Shown: piece by piece, positions 27,201 to 36,104 of the stretch
Numbering within the stretch: position 1 is the stretch's first letter
Layout: every line of letters begins with the position of its first letter
DNA from: an uncultured Clostridium sp.
Lineage (GTDB): Bacteria; Bacillota; Clostridia; Clostridiales; Clostridiaceae
Reading direction: 5' to 3'
DNA: 64,000 nt
NCBI GenBank assembly: GCA_900547475.1
Contig: URGW01000013.1
Location: 1-64,000, forward strand
Position numbers and translations under genes: made by a program
The notes under the pieces: generated by a model
Told to the model about the DNA's origin: nothing
Database searches by the model: none
What the model saw: the letters and a program-made list of their open reading frames with translations, nothing else

Positions 27201-29964
27201 ATACCCAACCTAAATTAGGTAAGTCTGCTTTTAACATATCTAATCTTCTGAATAATTCACCTGTAGTTAAATCTGCTCTTTGATCAACATAATAAGCTTG
27301 GTCTAACCAGTTCCATCCTGGAGCATTAGTATTTACTGAACCATTGTCAGGATATTGGAATGCATCTAATTGATATTCTGTAGCATTTATATGAACACCA
27401 AACTTAGCATTATATTTAGCACCTTCTTCTATTAAAGTGTTGAAATCTTCAACTCCACCTTGTCTTATACCAATATGTCCGCCGTAGTCAGGAATTGAGT
27501 CATCATGCCCTTCAGATTGATATCCTTTTTCAAGTACCATTTGTCCAAATCCATCTGTATAATTATATAGCTTTTTAACTGTATCTAAAGTTCTTAAGAA
27601 TGGACTTTGAGTATAACCTATATTAAATGCAATATATGAAAGACTATTTTTTAAATCCTCTGCTCCTAATGGTGCTTCAGTTCTATTTCTATACTCAATT
27701 GCAGCATCTTGCCAGTTTATTTCTTTATCTTCATTCATATCTTTAGTTATATATGCTTCTGCCCATAAGTTTTCTTCATGACTATAAAAATCTACATCTG
27801 ATTCAGAATCTAAAACTTCTCTATATGTCCAAGCTCCTGTTCCAATGCTTGTACTCTTATATCCATTTTTATTTTCAGTATTTAAAAGTATTCTACTAGA
27901 ATATTCTATAACATTATTATTTAGTGATACAGCAAAATCATTATCATTAATAAATGCATAAGTCTTAGCTTTACTTGATGGATCTAAATCTTCAACAGTA
28001 CTTATTTCATCAGAAATTTCATGCCAAGCTCCTGTTGATAATACAGCTGCAATAGCCCCACCATTATCACTTCTTACCTCTGCAAAGCTTTGATTTGGTA
28101 ATGATACTTTCTTAACTTTAAAGTCACCAGTTTCTTCAATATTAGTTATTTCTAATCTTATTTTATTGCCTTCAACAGACATAACAGCTGTTAATGTAAC
28201 TCCAATTTCATCAATAGACATTGTATAAGTAGCTTTATTACCTTCTACAGCACAATCAACTTTTGGAGTATAGTTTTTACCATTAAGATTAACTTTATTA
28301 GATCTTGTTTCTTGTCCAATTAAAGTTGAGTCGTCAGCTTTCCAATTATACTCTATAACTCTTGGGAAAGTATTATCTAACTTAACTGTCATTATATCAG
28401 ATTCGATAGTTTTCTCTACTACTTCTGGTAAATCTGCATCTGTTTCAGGAGTAATTTCATTAACTTTAACATTATCTAAAGTAACTGTCTTATTTCCAAA
28501 CCACCCGGCTAAACCTATCTTACCAGCTGTTGTTGGGAATTTGTCTGAGGTCGCACTACCTAAAACTTCTCCATCTATAGATAACGTAGCCTTATTATCT
28601 TCAACTTCAAGTTTCATTTTATAAGTTTTATTTGCTTCTAATTTCTTTGATCCTGAAAAAGATCCATAGTCATCAGAACCATTTGTACTTGCTTTCCATA
28701 CCCATGCCCCTGCATCATAACAAACAGCTCCCCAGTTTTTATCATCTTTTACTCTAAACGCCAAACCAATTCTTCCGTCATTACTACTTGTTGTAAATTC
28801 TGTTTCATATATAAAATTCTTAACATCTGGAGATGCCATATCTGCAGCTATTGATTTTGCATTCATGCCAATTTTAACTACTCCATCTTCAAGTGTTACT
28901 GCTCCACCACCAGATAAAGTTTTCCAATCACCACTAGTTTCAGTAGTTTCAAAATCTGTTGAATACTCTATCTTTTCTCTAACTGTAACATTAGCTTTAG
29001 CCTTTGGAGTTCCTTCAGCTGCTCCTTTAATGGTTCCTTCAACAACAAAACTACCTACTTCTGCATATTTAGATGGATCAATATAATCCCAAATTACAAC
29101 TTCTTCACCTGTTGTGCCATCAGAATATGTTACATTAACTTTATATGGTAATTCTGGCTTAGCTTTTAATAATGTTGATATATTTATCTCTTCTACTTCT
29201 TTTATATCAGTTACAACCTCATTATCAAGAGACTTAACTTTTAAATAGTCAACATTTATACTCTTATTATCAAACCAAGTTCTATATCCAAACTTACCAG
29301 CTTCCTGAGGGAAATCACCCATATTAACAGTACCATTAAATATTTCATTATCATTAACTGTTAAAGTTATATTATTTCTTTGAACCTTAACCTTCATTGT
29401 TACCCATTGACCAGCTTCAATTGTTGGTCCTTCAATATCATCTTTCCACTTTGTTGCAGTTTCAATAAGCCATTTTCCTTTTGCAGTTTCTCCCCCATTA
29501 TATCCAACAAATCCATAAGTATTAGCATCTTTTCCTCTAAATACAAGTCCAAATCTTCCAGCTGCATTTCCTTCCTCTGGATTAAGTTGAAATCTTACTT
29601 CAGCTTCAAAATCCTTTACGCTTGGACTTTGATTTTCTAAAAACACTAATTTATTATCAGCAGTAGTATCTCTAGAAATTTCTAGATATCCTTTCTTTCC
29701 TTCTGTACCTGGTACATCATTATCCATGTTCTTATTAATAGTTCCATCTCCTATTAAGTTTGTCCAAGATGTACTTGAAAAATCATCATACTCTTGATTA
29801 TAAGCATAATCTTCTGATGCCTTTTCCACATTTTCTATACCACTATTTTCCAATATCATGGTAGTGTTATTTTCAGCTAATGCTGATACTGGAATTTGTC
29901 CAACTGTTACTGCTGTTGCTATAATAAGAGCTATTTTCCTATTCATTGATTTATTTTTTATCAT
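24292..29964 (-). CDS. Cell-wall-anchored endo-alpha-N-acetylgalactosaminidase (GH101)
   Basis: 1890 aa. Signal peptide (~1-32), a lectin-like domain (~60-245), a bacterial Ig-like domain (~250-325), a second lectin-like domain (~330-500), then the GH101 catalytic region (~520-1170). Candidate nucleophile Asp924 in WVYVDVYTG and acid/base Glu950 in VATEFHSPL. Two beta-sandwich/CBM-like modules follow (~1180-1500), an Ig-like segment (~1510-1600), three FIVAR helical modules (~1610-1830), an Asn/Gly-rich linker, and the LPKTG sortase signal with hydrophobic helix and KKKK tail. GH101 releases the Gal-beta1,3-GalNAc core-1 disaccharide from mucin-type O-glycoproteins, so this is a surface enzyme for host mucin use. 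GGGGAGGT precedes the ATG. Monocistronic. Confidence 0.93.
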   Translation of the reverse strand: MIKNKSMNRKIALIIATAVTVGQIPVSALAENNTTMILENSGIENVEKASEDYAYNQEYDDFSSTSWTNLIGDGTINKNMDNDVPGTEGKKGYLEISRDTTADNKLVFLENQSPSVKDFEAEVRFQLNPEEGNAAGRFGLVFRGKDANTYGFVGYNGGETAKGKWLIETATKWKDDIEGPTIEAGQWVTMKVKVQRNNITLTVNDNEIFNGTVNMGDFPQEAGKFGYRTWFDNKSINVDYLKVKSLDNEVVTDIKEVEEINISTLLKAKPELPYKVNVTYSDGTTGEEVVIWDYIDPSKYAEVGSFVVEGTIKGAAEGTPKAKANVTVREKIEYSTDFETTETSGDWKTLSGGGAVTLEDGVVKIGMNAKSIAADMASPDVKNFIYETEFTTSSNDGRIGLAFRVKDDKNWGAVCYDAGAWVWKASTNGSDDYGSFSGSKKLEANKTYKMKLEVEDNKATLSIDGEVLGSATSDKFPTTAGKIGLAGWFGNKTVTLDNVKVNEITPETDADLPEVVEKTIESDIMTVKLDNTFPRVIEYNWKADDSTLIGQETRSNKVNLNGKNYTPKVDCAVEGNKATYTMSIDEIGVTLTAVMSVEGNKIRLEITNIEETGDFKVKKVSLPNQSFAEVRSDNGGAIAAVLSTGAWHEISDEISTVEDLDPSSKAKTYAFINDNDFAVSLNNNVIEYSSRILLNTENKNGYKSTSIGTGAWTYREVLDSESDVDFYSHEENLWAEAYITKDMNEDKEINWQDAAIEYRNRTEAPLGAEDLKNSLSYIAFNIGYTQSPFLRTLDTVKKLYNYTDGFGQMVLEKGYQSEGHDDSIPDYGGHIGIRQGGVEDFNTLIEEGAKYNAKFGVHINATEYQLDAFQYPDNGSVNTNAPGWNWLDQAYYVDQRADLTTGELFRRLDMLKADLPNLGWVYVDVYTGNGWNAHQLGEKLNDLGYQVATEFHSPLEEHVTWTHWGADPAYPNKGGTSEILRFIRNSTKDGFLSDPILKGNKHLLSNGWGNNHAIEGVNGIERFYNQVLPTKYMQHFEIMSRTDDEVKFTDNLVGVREGANINYYKNDKLVATTPESSYNTIGEGKTKLFLEWNFDEEEDTKIYHWNPLGTSSEWDLPDGWENLSTVEVYELTDLGREHVKSVPVVNGKVKLDVEESTPYLITKGEVAEERIDDWGYGSQIKDPGFDSQEWKTWAKDSEDGNTEHISFVNEEASRRDGNDVVSISNKQGSISQSIEGLESGKTYSISAWVKNDGNRKVTLGVKCGEEELTNVITRAAFARSGEGHKYLEDTFQRMEIEVTVPEGVTTADIYLNAEAGEGDVIVDDFRIWEHPGNTNRDGYVFYEDFENVDEGITPFFLAPGRGTSNRSHLAEKDLLGRQKMTWVLDGRFSLKTNQQAGETGQMLVTDDSTFKLEPNKTYELGFLYSLKDATPGYTVNIKSRSQGTLVSIPLEATGVEEGQYTKTSSKSKTFTTGNNDDYYISIDKGNGYADLILDDIYVVEIDESIESPVIDKVTLGSSITEIAVNESIDLSLLSIKALMNNGAPANIGDGKIEYVIGDNEVAKIEDGKLVGLKDANTTLAVKVTLDNNVITSNTINIKVGVGSEDGGEVTPPVENVFKQHLETAIEVANKITDEELSNVVPAVAEEFKAALAEAKALLESGKYTQDQVDKAFERLSTVMQMLSFESGNKEQLQQLVDKINKLDANEYIDSTWAKLQVALDKANEVIADENALKVDVAKSYDQLIRSFLELRLKPNKDKLQDLINKAESLDSSKYTKKSWKVLEDKLAKAKTVMENGEATAEDVSNSEKELMEAMDGLVIADSGNNNGDNNNNNSGTNNNGNSNNNNSGNSNNGNKGNSNLPKTGGTSSVAVGLFGTIIATIGSVMFKKKK

Positions 29965-30142
29965 AATGATACCTCCCCTATTTAATTAATATCTATTGAT
30001 ATAAAACTCAATATTTGTATACCTTTACACCATATTTCTATTTTAATATACATTTCTATTATTTTCCTCATTTAAATTGTTAATTTATATAAGTATCTTG
30101 CTAATTTTAATGATTTGCACCAATTTATATTTATATCAAACT

Positions 30143-30177
30143 AAAAAAAGACACCTCAAATTTTAATTTAAGATGCC
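30143..30177 (-). terminator. Terminator of the thioredoxin gene
   Basis: Imperfect stem GGCATCTTAAATT / AATTTGAGGTGTC followed on the minus strand by TTTTTTT. Confidence 0.75.
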
Positions 30178-30212
30178 ATTTTAGATATTAAAAAAATATT
30201 TTTTATATTTTC

Positions 30213-30518
30213 CTATTTTCCTTTTTCTATTAAATCTTGTATTGTTTTTTTAGGACTAAATCCAGTAATTCTATGCAAAAACTGACCATTTTTTAATAAT
30301 ATTAATGTAGGTATTGATTGTATTTGATAATAATTTGCTAAAAACCTTGAATCATCAATATTTACTTTAATAATTTTTACATTTTCATCTTCTTCATTTA
30401 TTTGCTCTAATATTGGTGAAAGCATTTTACATGGCCTACACCATTCTGCATAAAAATCAACTAAAACTAAGCCTTCATTTATTTCATTAATAAACTCTGA
30501 TTCTTTAATAACTTTCAT
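30213..30518 (-). CDS. Thioredoxin
   Basis: 101 aa, normal thioredoxin length. Active site WCRPC (Cys27, Cys30) in DFYAEWCRPCK, the cis-Pro in QSIPTLILLKNG. WCRPC replaces the usual WCGPC, which would shift the redox potential somewhat. Reduces protein disulfides in the cytoplasm. No thioredoxin reductase gene adjacent. Confidence 0.92.
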   Translation of the reverse strand: MKVIKESEFINEINEGLVLVDFYAEWCRPCKMLSPILEQINEEDENVKIIKVNIDDSRFLANYYQIQSIPTLILLKNGQFLHRITGFSPKKTIQDLIEKGK

Positions 30519-30656
30519 TTTAACTCTCTCCTATAATTTATAAAAAAGACAACTTTAAATTATTAATTTTATCTTTACTAAAATTATATTCAATAAATTA
30601 GTTATTGTTGCCCTTGAAAGCTACTAAATATGACTTTATCACTTATAACCTTTATT

Positions 30657-30953
30657 TTACCCTTTTTTTCTTAATGCCCGTGACTTTTTTATAGTTATAT
30701 TTTTAGTTGGAGGCTGATTTCTAATATATTTCAAATATCTTGAGACCCTTTCATCCTTTTCTAAAGCTGCTATTGTATTTAATCTCATTGCAAGCTCTTT
30801 ATTAGTGTATAAAGCATGAATTTGCTTATGGCAATCTTGACATAATAATGCCACAGGCAATTTTCCTCCACCCACTTCTTTGGGTACTAGATGATGCTCA
30901 GTAATTTTCATAATTCCTTCGCGTTTACATAACTCACAAATATAATCCTTCAC
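30657..30953 (-). CDS. Small HNH-type zinc-binding protein
   Basis: 98 aa from a GTG at 30953 with AGGTGAT 6 bp upstream. CELC near the N-terminus, EHHLVPKEVGGG (HH of the HNH fold) and LLCQDCHKQIHAL (second zinc pair plus His) are the marks of an HNH nuclease-like beta-beta-alpha metal fold. Basic C-terminus (IKKSRALRKKG). These short proteins are common in Clostridia and their nuclease activity is mostly untested. Lies 138 bp upstream of thioredoxin on the same strand. Confidence 0.8.
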   Translation of the reverse strand: MKDYICELCKREGIMKITEHHLVPKEVGGGKLPVALLCQDCHKQIHALYTNKELAMRLNTIAALEKDERVSRYLKYIRNQPPTKNITIKKSRALRKKG

Positions 30954-31042
30954 TATAAAATCACCTACATATCACTAATAATTATATTGAATAAATACTT
31001 CTAAATATATTTTATACTTTTTTCTATAACTTATAATATATA

Positions 31043-31870
31043 TTAAATTTTATTTATCCACTTACATGCTAAATTAAACCAAGTAGCCAGATGCTCATCT
31101 ATATGTTCCTTCTTCCCATTCATCGCAGTACTATCTTCACAAAGTGCCATTCCATGCCCTCCATTTGGATATACATGAAGTTCAAAAGGAACTTTATTTT
31201 TAGCTAATGAATTTGAAAATAATAATGAATTTTCAACTGGGACTGTAGTATCAGTAAATGTATGCCATAAAAATGTTTTAGGTGTATCTTTAGATACTAA
31301 GTTTTCTAATGATAACTTATATCTATTTTTTTCACTTTCCTCTTCCCCAAGCAAATTATCAAAAGACCCCTTGTGAGCAAAATCTCCAGCAGTTATAACT
31401 GGATAACATAATATCATACCATTAGGTTTTATATTTTCTTTATTTACTCCTAAATCTTTTTCTATAAATTCATTATTCCAAAGCACCCCTAAACTTCCAG
31501 CTAAATGTCCCCCTGCTGAAAATCCACATACAATAACCTTTTCTTTATCTACATTCCAGTGACTTTCTTTTTTACGAACATAATTAACTGTTTCTGCTAA
31601 CTCTAACAATGCATTAGGGTATCTTGCTGGTGCAACACTATATCTAAGTACAATTGCATTAAATCCTTGTGCCATAAACTTTAATGCTATAGGTTCTGCT
31701 TCTCTATCTGACGTAAATCCATATCCACCACCAGGGCAAATTACTATAGTTGCTCTTTTTTTACTAATATTAATTTCTTCACTATTATCTGGAATATATG
31801 CACTTATAATAGCTTTACTTTCTCTTAAATTATTACATATATCACTTATTTTTATCTTCTCATAAATCAT
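31043..31870 (-). CDS. Alpha/beta hydrolase, acetyl-xylan-esterase-like
   Basis: 275 aa. Oxyanion-hole region VICPGGGYGF (~42-52), nucleophile elbow GFSAGG with Ser118, acid Asp in HTFTDTTVP, and His in NGGHGMAL. Pattern of the BD-FAE/Axe-type carbohydrate esterases and arylformamidase-like hydrolases. No signal peptide, so cytoplasmic; may deacetylate imported oligosaccharides. Single gene. Confidence 0.85.
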   Translation of the reverse strand: MIYEKIKISDICNNLRESKAIISAYIPDNSEEINISKKRATIVICPGGGYGFTSDREAEPIALKFMAQGFNAIVLRYSVAPARYPNALLELAETVNYVRKKESHWNVDKEKVIVCGFSAGGHLAGSLGVLWNNEFIEKDLGVNKENIKPNGMILCYPVITAGDFAHKGSFDNLLGEEESEKNRYKLSLENLVSKDTPKTFLWHTFTDTTVPVENSLLFSNSLAKNKVPFELHVYPNGGHGMALCEDSTAMNGKKEHIDEHLATWFNLACKWINKI

Positions 31871-32069
31871 TTCTTTCTCTCCTTGTAAAAAATAAACTTC
31901 AAATATTATTTTAATAGTATTATTTTATTTATACAACTTTCTGTATTAGTGAAATTATACATTAATTATTTAGAAATAAACTACTTCATTTCCCTATTAA
32001 TTGTATTTAATCCATTTTTATGTTATTATTTTCTATAATATCTTATTTAAAGTGAGGGGGAAAAGTTAT

Positions 32070-32492
32070 ATGGAAAATAAAAAGCTTGGCGGGGGAATAT
32101 TAACAATATCAATAATTTATCTAGTATTATTAGGATTTGGACTTATCGGTAGCATTATCAGTCTTGTAACTTTGGATGAAATTAACTCTTTAATGTCTCA
32201 AATGGGTGGAGTACAACTTACATCTACTGAATTAATTGTTAGTATTATTTTAACCCTAATTTTATTACTTGGAATAATTTTAATTTTATTAAAAAAGCAA
32301 ATTGGAGTTTATACTTTTTTCACTGTAGAAATAATAAATATTATCTATTCTTTAATAATGAATGGCTTAAGCATATCTATTTTAATTTCAACATTAGTAG
32401 GATTAATATTACCTGGTTTACTTGCATACTTTATATATAAAAAGAAAGAATTATTTGGATTTGAAAGTAAAGAAAATAATTTAGATGCTTAA
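32070..32492 (+). CDS. Small integral membrane protein
   Basis: 140 aa from the ATG at 32070, preceded by GAGGGGG; an upstream in-frame extension lacks a ribosome site. Four hydrophobic segments (about 8-30, 55-75, 80-100, 105-125) and a short charged tail. N-terminus MENKKLGGGILTIS. No family recognised. Terminator shared with the convergent ABC transporter operon. Confidence 0.7.
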   Translation: MENKKLGGGILTISIIYLVLLGFGLIGSIISLVTLDEINSLMSQMGGVQLTSTELIVSIILTLILLLGIILILLKKQIGVYTFFTVEIINIIYSLIMNGLSISILISTLVGLILPGLLAYFIYKKKELFGFESKENNLDA

Positions 32493-32499
32493 TAAACAC

Positions 32500-32535
32500 A
32501 AAATAAGGAAGCTAGAAAAATAGCTTCCTTATTTT
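32500..32535. terminator. Bidirectional terminator
   Basis: 15-bp stem AAAATAAGGAAGCTA / TAGCTTCCTTATTTT with a short loop between convergent genes, U-runs on both sides. Confidence 0.88.
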
Positions 32536-32539
32536 TATA

Positions 32540-33721
32540 TCAATTATATATAGCCTTTATTGGATCTAATTTAGAAGCCTTATATGCTGGAATAATACCA
32601 AATATAATTCCAACTATAACAGATGTTAATGTTGCACCTATAAAGCTTCCTACTGACATTATTGCTGGAAAAGGCAAGAAATTACTTACTAATTTACTAA
32701 ATAAATATCCACATAATATCCCAATAACTCCCCCCATTCCAGTAACTATAATAGCCTCAAATAAAAATTGTAATAAAATACTTATTGGCTTGGCTCCTAT
32801 AGCTCTTCTAATTCCAATTTCTCTTTTTCTTTCTGATACAGATACATACATTATATTCATAACACCTATCCCTCCTACAAATAGAGATATTCCTGTTACT
32901 AATGTAATAAATCCTGTTACACTACCTATAATTTGTTCATAAGCCTTTGTTATAGCTTGTGAATCTTGAAATTTATATTCTCCTTCTAAATCTGAATGTA
33001 TATTTTTTAATACTGTATTCATTTCATCTATTATTTTTTCTTTATCTACATTAGATTCTAAATATACATCTAATTGTGTTATATATGAATTATCTTGAAT
33101 AGAAGTCATAAAACTTTTAGAAATATAACTTGATGCTGGCATTATTGAAAACCCTGTTACTTCCGGCATTACACCTATTACTTCATATATTTCATTAGCT
33201 ATAGTTACACCTTTTCCTATAGCATTTTCAATATCATTAAATAAATACTCTGCTTCTGTATATGATAAAATTATAACCTTATTATCCTCTTCTTTAGCCT
33301 CATAGCTTCTACCTTCTATTACATCTAACTGCTTATTATTAAAACTATCTATAAAACCATAAGCTTCTTTATCAAAATATGTTATTGCTGCTGCTGAAAA
33401 TGTAAATCCTGCTCCAATCCCTTGTGGAATTTCAACTTTACTAACTCCTTCTATTTTAGATAAATCCTCTATATCACTTTCCTGAAAATACTCTTCAGTA
33501 ACCATCATTCCTGTATTTCCTGAATCATAATATAAAGTATACTTATTAGATTCAGCTTCTTCAAAAGAACTTAAAACTTCAGCCTTTAATCCATTTCCTA
33601 TAGATAAAATAGTTACAACTGAACTTATTCCTATAATAATACCTATAGAAGTAAGAAATACCCTTAACTTATGAGATTTTATACTAGATATGGATGTCTT
33701 TAATAAGTTAATTAGTGACAT
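32540..33721 (-). CDS. MacB-like ABC transporter permease
   Basis: 393 aa. N-terminal helix (~20-40), a ~220-residue extracytoplasmic MacB periplasmic-core domain, then three C-terminal helices forming the FtsX domain (GIGVMNIMYVSVSERKREIGIRRAIGA motif region, split ~280-307). Last gene of a three-gene operon; start overlaps the ATPase stop by 14 bp. With the adaptor and ATPase it forms a tripartite-type mechanotransmission exporter, in Gram-positives usually for peptides or antibiotics. Confidence 0.92.
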   Translation of the reverse strand: MSLINLLKTSISSIKSHKLRVFLTSIGIIIGISSVVTILSIGNGLKAEVLSSFEEAESNKYTLYYDSGNTGMMVTEEYFQESDIEDLSKIEGVSKVEIPQGIGAGFTFSAAAITYFDKEAYGFIDSFNNKQLDVIEGRSYEAKEEDNKVIILSYTEAEYLFNDIENAIGKGVTIANEIYEVIGVMPEVTGFSIMPASSYISKSFMTSIQDNSYITQLDVYLESNVDKEKIIDEMNTVLKNIHSDLEGEYKFQDSQAITKAYEQIIGSVTGFITLVTGISLFVGGIGVMNIMYVSVSERKREIGIRRAIGAKPISILLQFLFEAIIVTGMGGVIGILCGYLFSKLVSNFLPFPAIMSVGSFIGATLTSVIVGIIFGIIPAYKASKLDPIKAIYN

Positions 33722-34403
33722 TATTATTCACCTCACTAGCTACTCCATCTTTTATCATAATAATTTTATTAGCATACTTAGCTAAATCCCTATCATGAGT
33801 TACCATTATTATTGTTTTCTTTTCTTCATTTAACTTCTTTAAAATTCCCATTATTTCAATTCCAGTTTCACTATCTAATGCACCTGTAGGCTCATCTGCA
33901 AAAATAACTGAAGGATTGTTAATCATTGCTCTAGCTATTGCAATGCGTTGTTGCTGACCACCAGATAATTCTGATGGCATTCTATTTTTCTTACTTTTTA
34001 AACCTACTAAATCTAAATATTTATTAACTAGCATGTCTCTTTCCTTTTTAGGAACACCACCCTTATAAAGTAATGGCAACTCAATATTTTGTCCTATTGT
34101 TAAAGAATCAATTAAATGAAATTGTTGAAAAATAAATCCCATTTTAAGATTTCTAAGCGTTGATCTTTCTGCTTCATTTAAACCAATAACATTTTGTCCT
34201 TTTAATAAATATTCACCATCATCAAAACTATCAAGTAAACCTAATAAATTTAATAAAGTTGTTTTTCCACTACCTGACTTTCCCATAATAATAAGAAAAT
34301 CACCCTCTTCAATTTTAAAATTTATAGACTTTAATACATGTAAAGAATCAGTTTTTAAGTTATAATATTTATTTACATTATTTAATTCAATTAAACTACT
34401 CAA
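33708..34403 (-). CDS. MacB/LolD-type ABC transporter ATPase
   Basis: 231 aa. Walker A GKSGSGKT (~41-48), Q loop FIFQQFHL, signature LSGGQQQRIAIARA (~142), Walker B VIFADEPTGALD and switch His in VTHDRD. Overlaps both neighbours (8 bp with the adaptor, 14 bp with the permease), so tightly coupled. Confidence 0.95.
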   Translation of the reverse strand: MSSLIELNNVNKYYNLKTDSLHVLKSINFKIEEGDFLIIMGKSGSGKTTLLNLLGLLDSFDDGEYLLKGQNVIGLNEAERSTLRNLKMGFIFQQFHLIDSLTIGQNIELPLLYKGGVPKKERDMLVNKYLDLVGLKSKKNRMPSELSGGQQQRIAIARAMINNPSVIFADEPTGALDSETGIEIMGILKKLNEEKKTIIMVTHDRDLAKYANKIIMIKDGVASEVNNNVTN

Positions 34404-35580
34404 CCTTAACCCCCGCCTTCGTTTCTGAAGTAGGATTTTTCATAACTACATCATTAGCATTAAGTCCTGATTCAACTATTACGTATTCACCATCTTCTTG
34501 TTGAATTGAAATCTCTACTTTCTCTAAAACACCATCCTTATCAACAAAAACATAACTTTTTCCTTCTTCATTTATTATTGATGTTTTAAATACCTTTATA
34601 GTATCGTCACCTAAAGTAACTTTTCCTTGTGAGTGAAAGCCGTTAATTAAATTCTCCTGAGAATTTAAAGTAATCAAAACATTATAATAAGAAACATTAG
34701 TATTAGTGCTTTGAGTAGCCTGAGCTAAACTTAATTCCGTATTACTTACAGGTCTATCATATATTTCTAATATTTTTCCCTCTATTGTTTCATTAGTAGG
34801 AATAATATTAACACTTATGTTATCATCAACCTTAATTTTGCTGTAGTCTTTCTCACTAACAACACCTTTTACTATTAATTCTTCACTTTCAATAATTATA
34901 TATGGTTGTGTATAATCCTTCTCATTTGATGATAATACAATAGTTCCACCTATAGGTGCAGTTACAACAAAACTTTGCTCTCCTGCTAATTTCTCTTTTT
35001 TGTTATATAATGACTTTAATGTTATGTTAACACTATCTATTTGCTCTTCATATGCTGAAATTTGCTCTTTATATGCAGAAACTTCAGCAGTAGTTTGTTG
35101 GATGTTCATAGTAATATTATCAGCTTCTATTTGGTCTTGAAAATTAAACTCTTCTAATTGATTTTGTAGTTTTTTTAGTTGATCCTCTTTTTCTGTCAAA
35201 TTATTTTTTGCATTAGTAATCTTATTATTTATAGAAACTTTACTATTTTCATTAGATGTTATTTGCTCACTGATTTCTTCTATTTGTGCTTCTATTGTAG
35301 AATTATTATAAGTAAATAAATTATCCCCAGCATTTATAACTTGTCCATTTGTAACATGTACTTCACTTATTTCTCCCTTTGTAGAATCTATATAAATACT
35401 TTCACTTTCCCTTGGTATAAGAACACCATTAATATATACTTTTTCTACAGACGCTATTTTATAATATTCTGCTTTATTAACTGTTTTATCTTTTATATTC
35501 TTCTTTAAAAAACAAAATCCTATGGTACTAGCAATAATAATTGCTGCAATTATTGTTATTGTCATATATTTTTTCTTCAT
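34396..35580 (-). CDS. Membrane fusion (HlyD/MacA-type) adaptor of the ABC exporter
   Basis: 394 aa from the ATG at 35580 (GAGGGGTGAG upstream); an in-frame ATG seven codons earlier lies in the ribosome site. Membrane anchor (~8-27), biotinyl-lipoyl-like half-motif (IYIDSTKGEISEVHVTNGQVI), a coiled-coil hairpin (~110-200), the lipoyl second half (FVVTAPIGGTIVLS) and beta-barrel domains. First gene of the operon. The exported substrate is unknown. Confidence 0.9.
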   Translation of the reverse strand: MKKKYMTITIIAAIIIASTIGFCFLKKNIKDKTVNKAEYYKIASVEKVYINGVLIPRESESIYIDSTKGEISEVHVTNGQVINAGDNLFTYNNSTIEAQIEEISEQITSNENSKVSINNKITNAKNNLTEKEDQLKKLQNQLEEFNFQDQIEADNITMNIQQTTAEVSAYKEQISAYEEQIDSVNITLKSLYNKKEKLAGEQSFVVTAPIGGTIVLSSNEKDYTQPYIIIESEELIVKGVVSEKDYSKIKVDDNISVNIIPTNETIEGKILEIYDRPVSNTELSLAQATQSTNTNVSYYNVLITLNSQENLINGFHSQGKVTLGDDTIKVFKTSIINEEGKSYVFVDKDGVLEKVEISIQQEDGEYVIVESGLNANDVVMKNPTSETKAGVKVE

Positions 35581-35601
35581 AGTATCTCTCACCCCTCTCA
35601 T

Positions 35602-35889
35602 ATTTTACCATATATTTTATCATTTTCCAATCAACTTAAACATTTTAGCTAATTCACCATTGGCTCATCTTAATTGCTTTTGCATTATATTAGTATATGT
35701 TAAATCAGCTTTCTAAACTTTAACTTCACTAAGTTAATATTATTATAATTTTATTTTAATTTTTAATATTTATATATTAAAATACTTCTAAAAATTAAAA
35801 TACTTCTAAAAATTAAAAACAACAATTATTGATATTAATTAATAATTGTTGTTTATATATATATCTATTTTAATAATAAACGTAAAATT
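35602..35889. other. Intergenic region with tandem repeat and hairpin
   Basis: No gene seen. It holds two exact 18-bp tandem copies of AAAATACTTCTAAAAATT (35779-35796, 35797-35814) and a 13-bp inverted repeat AACAACAATTATT / AATAATTGTTGTT (35818-35853), probably the terminator of the small membrane protein gene on the minus strand. Confidence 0.6.
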
Positions 35890-36063
35890 TTACTTCTTAT
35901 TAAATTGTAATTTATATACGATACTATTATCATAAAAGAAAGTAAACCATAAGTAATTTATAAATAAAATAAACCATAAATAATTATGTGTTACAAAACC
36001 TTTAAGTCCTATTAATGATAGTAATCCTAAAAATCCTAAATATTTATATTTTTCATACTTCAT
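35890..36063 (-). CDS. 57-aa membrane protein, DUF3796-like
   Basis: 57 aa, begins MKYEKYKYLGFLGLLSLIGLKG (first 20: LGFLGLLSL pattern) and contains a second hydrophobic stretch (WFILFINYLWFTFFY). AGGGGG lies 7 bp before the ATG. The FLGFLGL start resembles the DUF3796 small membrane proteins of Clostridia (from memory). Sits 41 bp downstream of the response regulator on the same strand and may be its last operon member. Confidence 0.6.
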   Translation of the reverse strand: MKYEKYKYLGFLGLLSLIGLKGFVTHNYLWFILFINYLWFTFFYDNSIVYKLQFNKK

Positions 36064-36104
36064 AATATAGCCCCCTTATACACTTTAACTATATTATACC
36101 ATAT

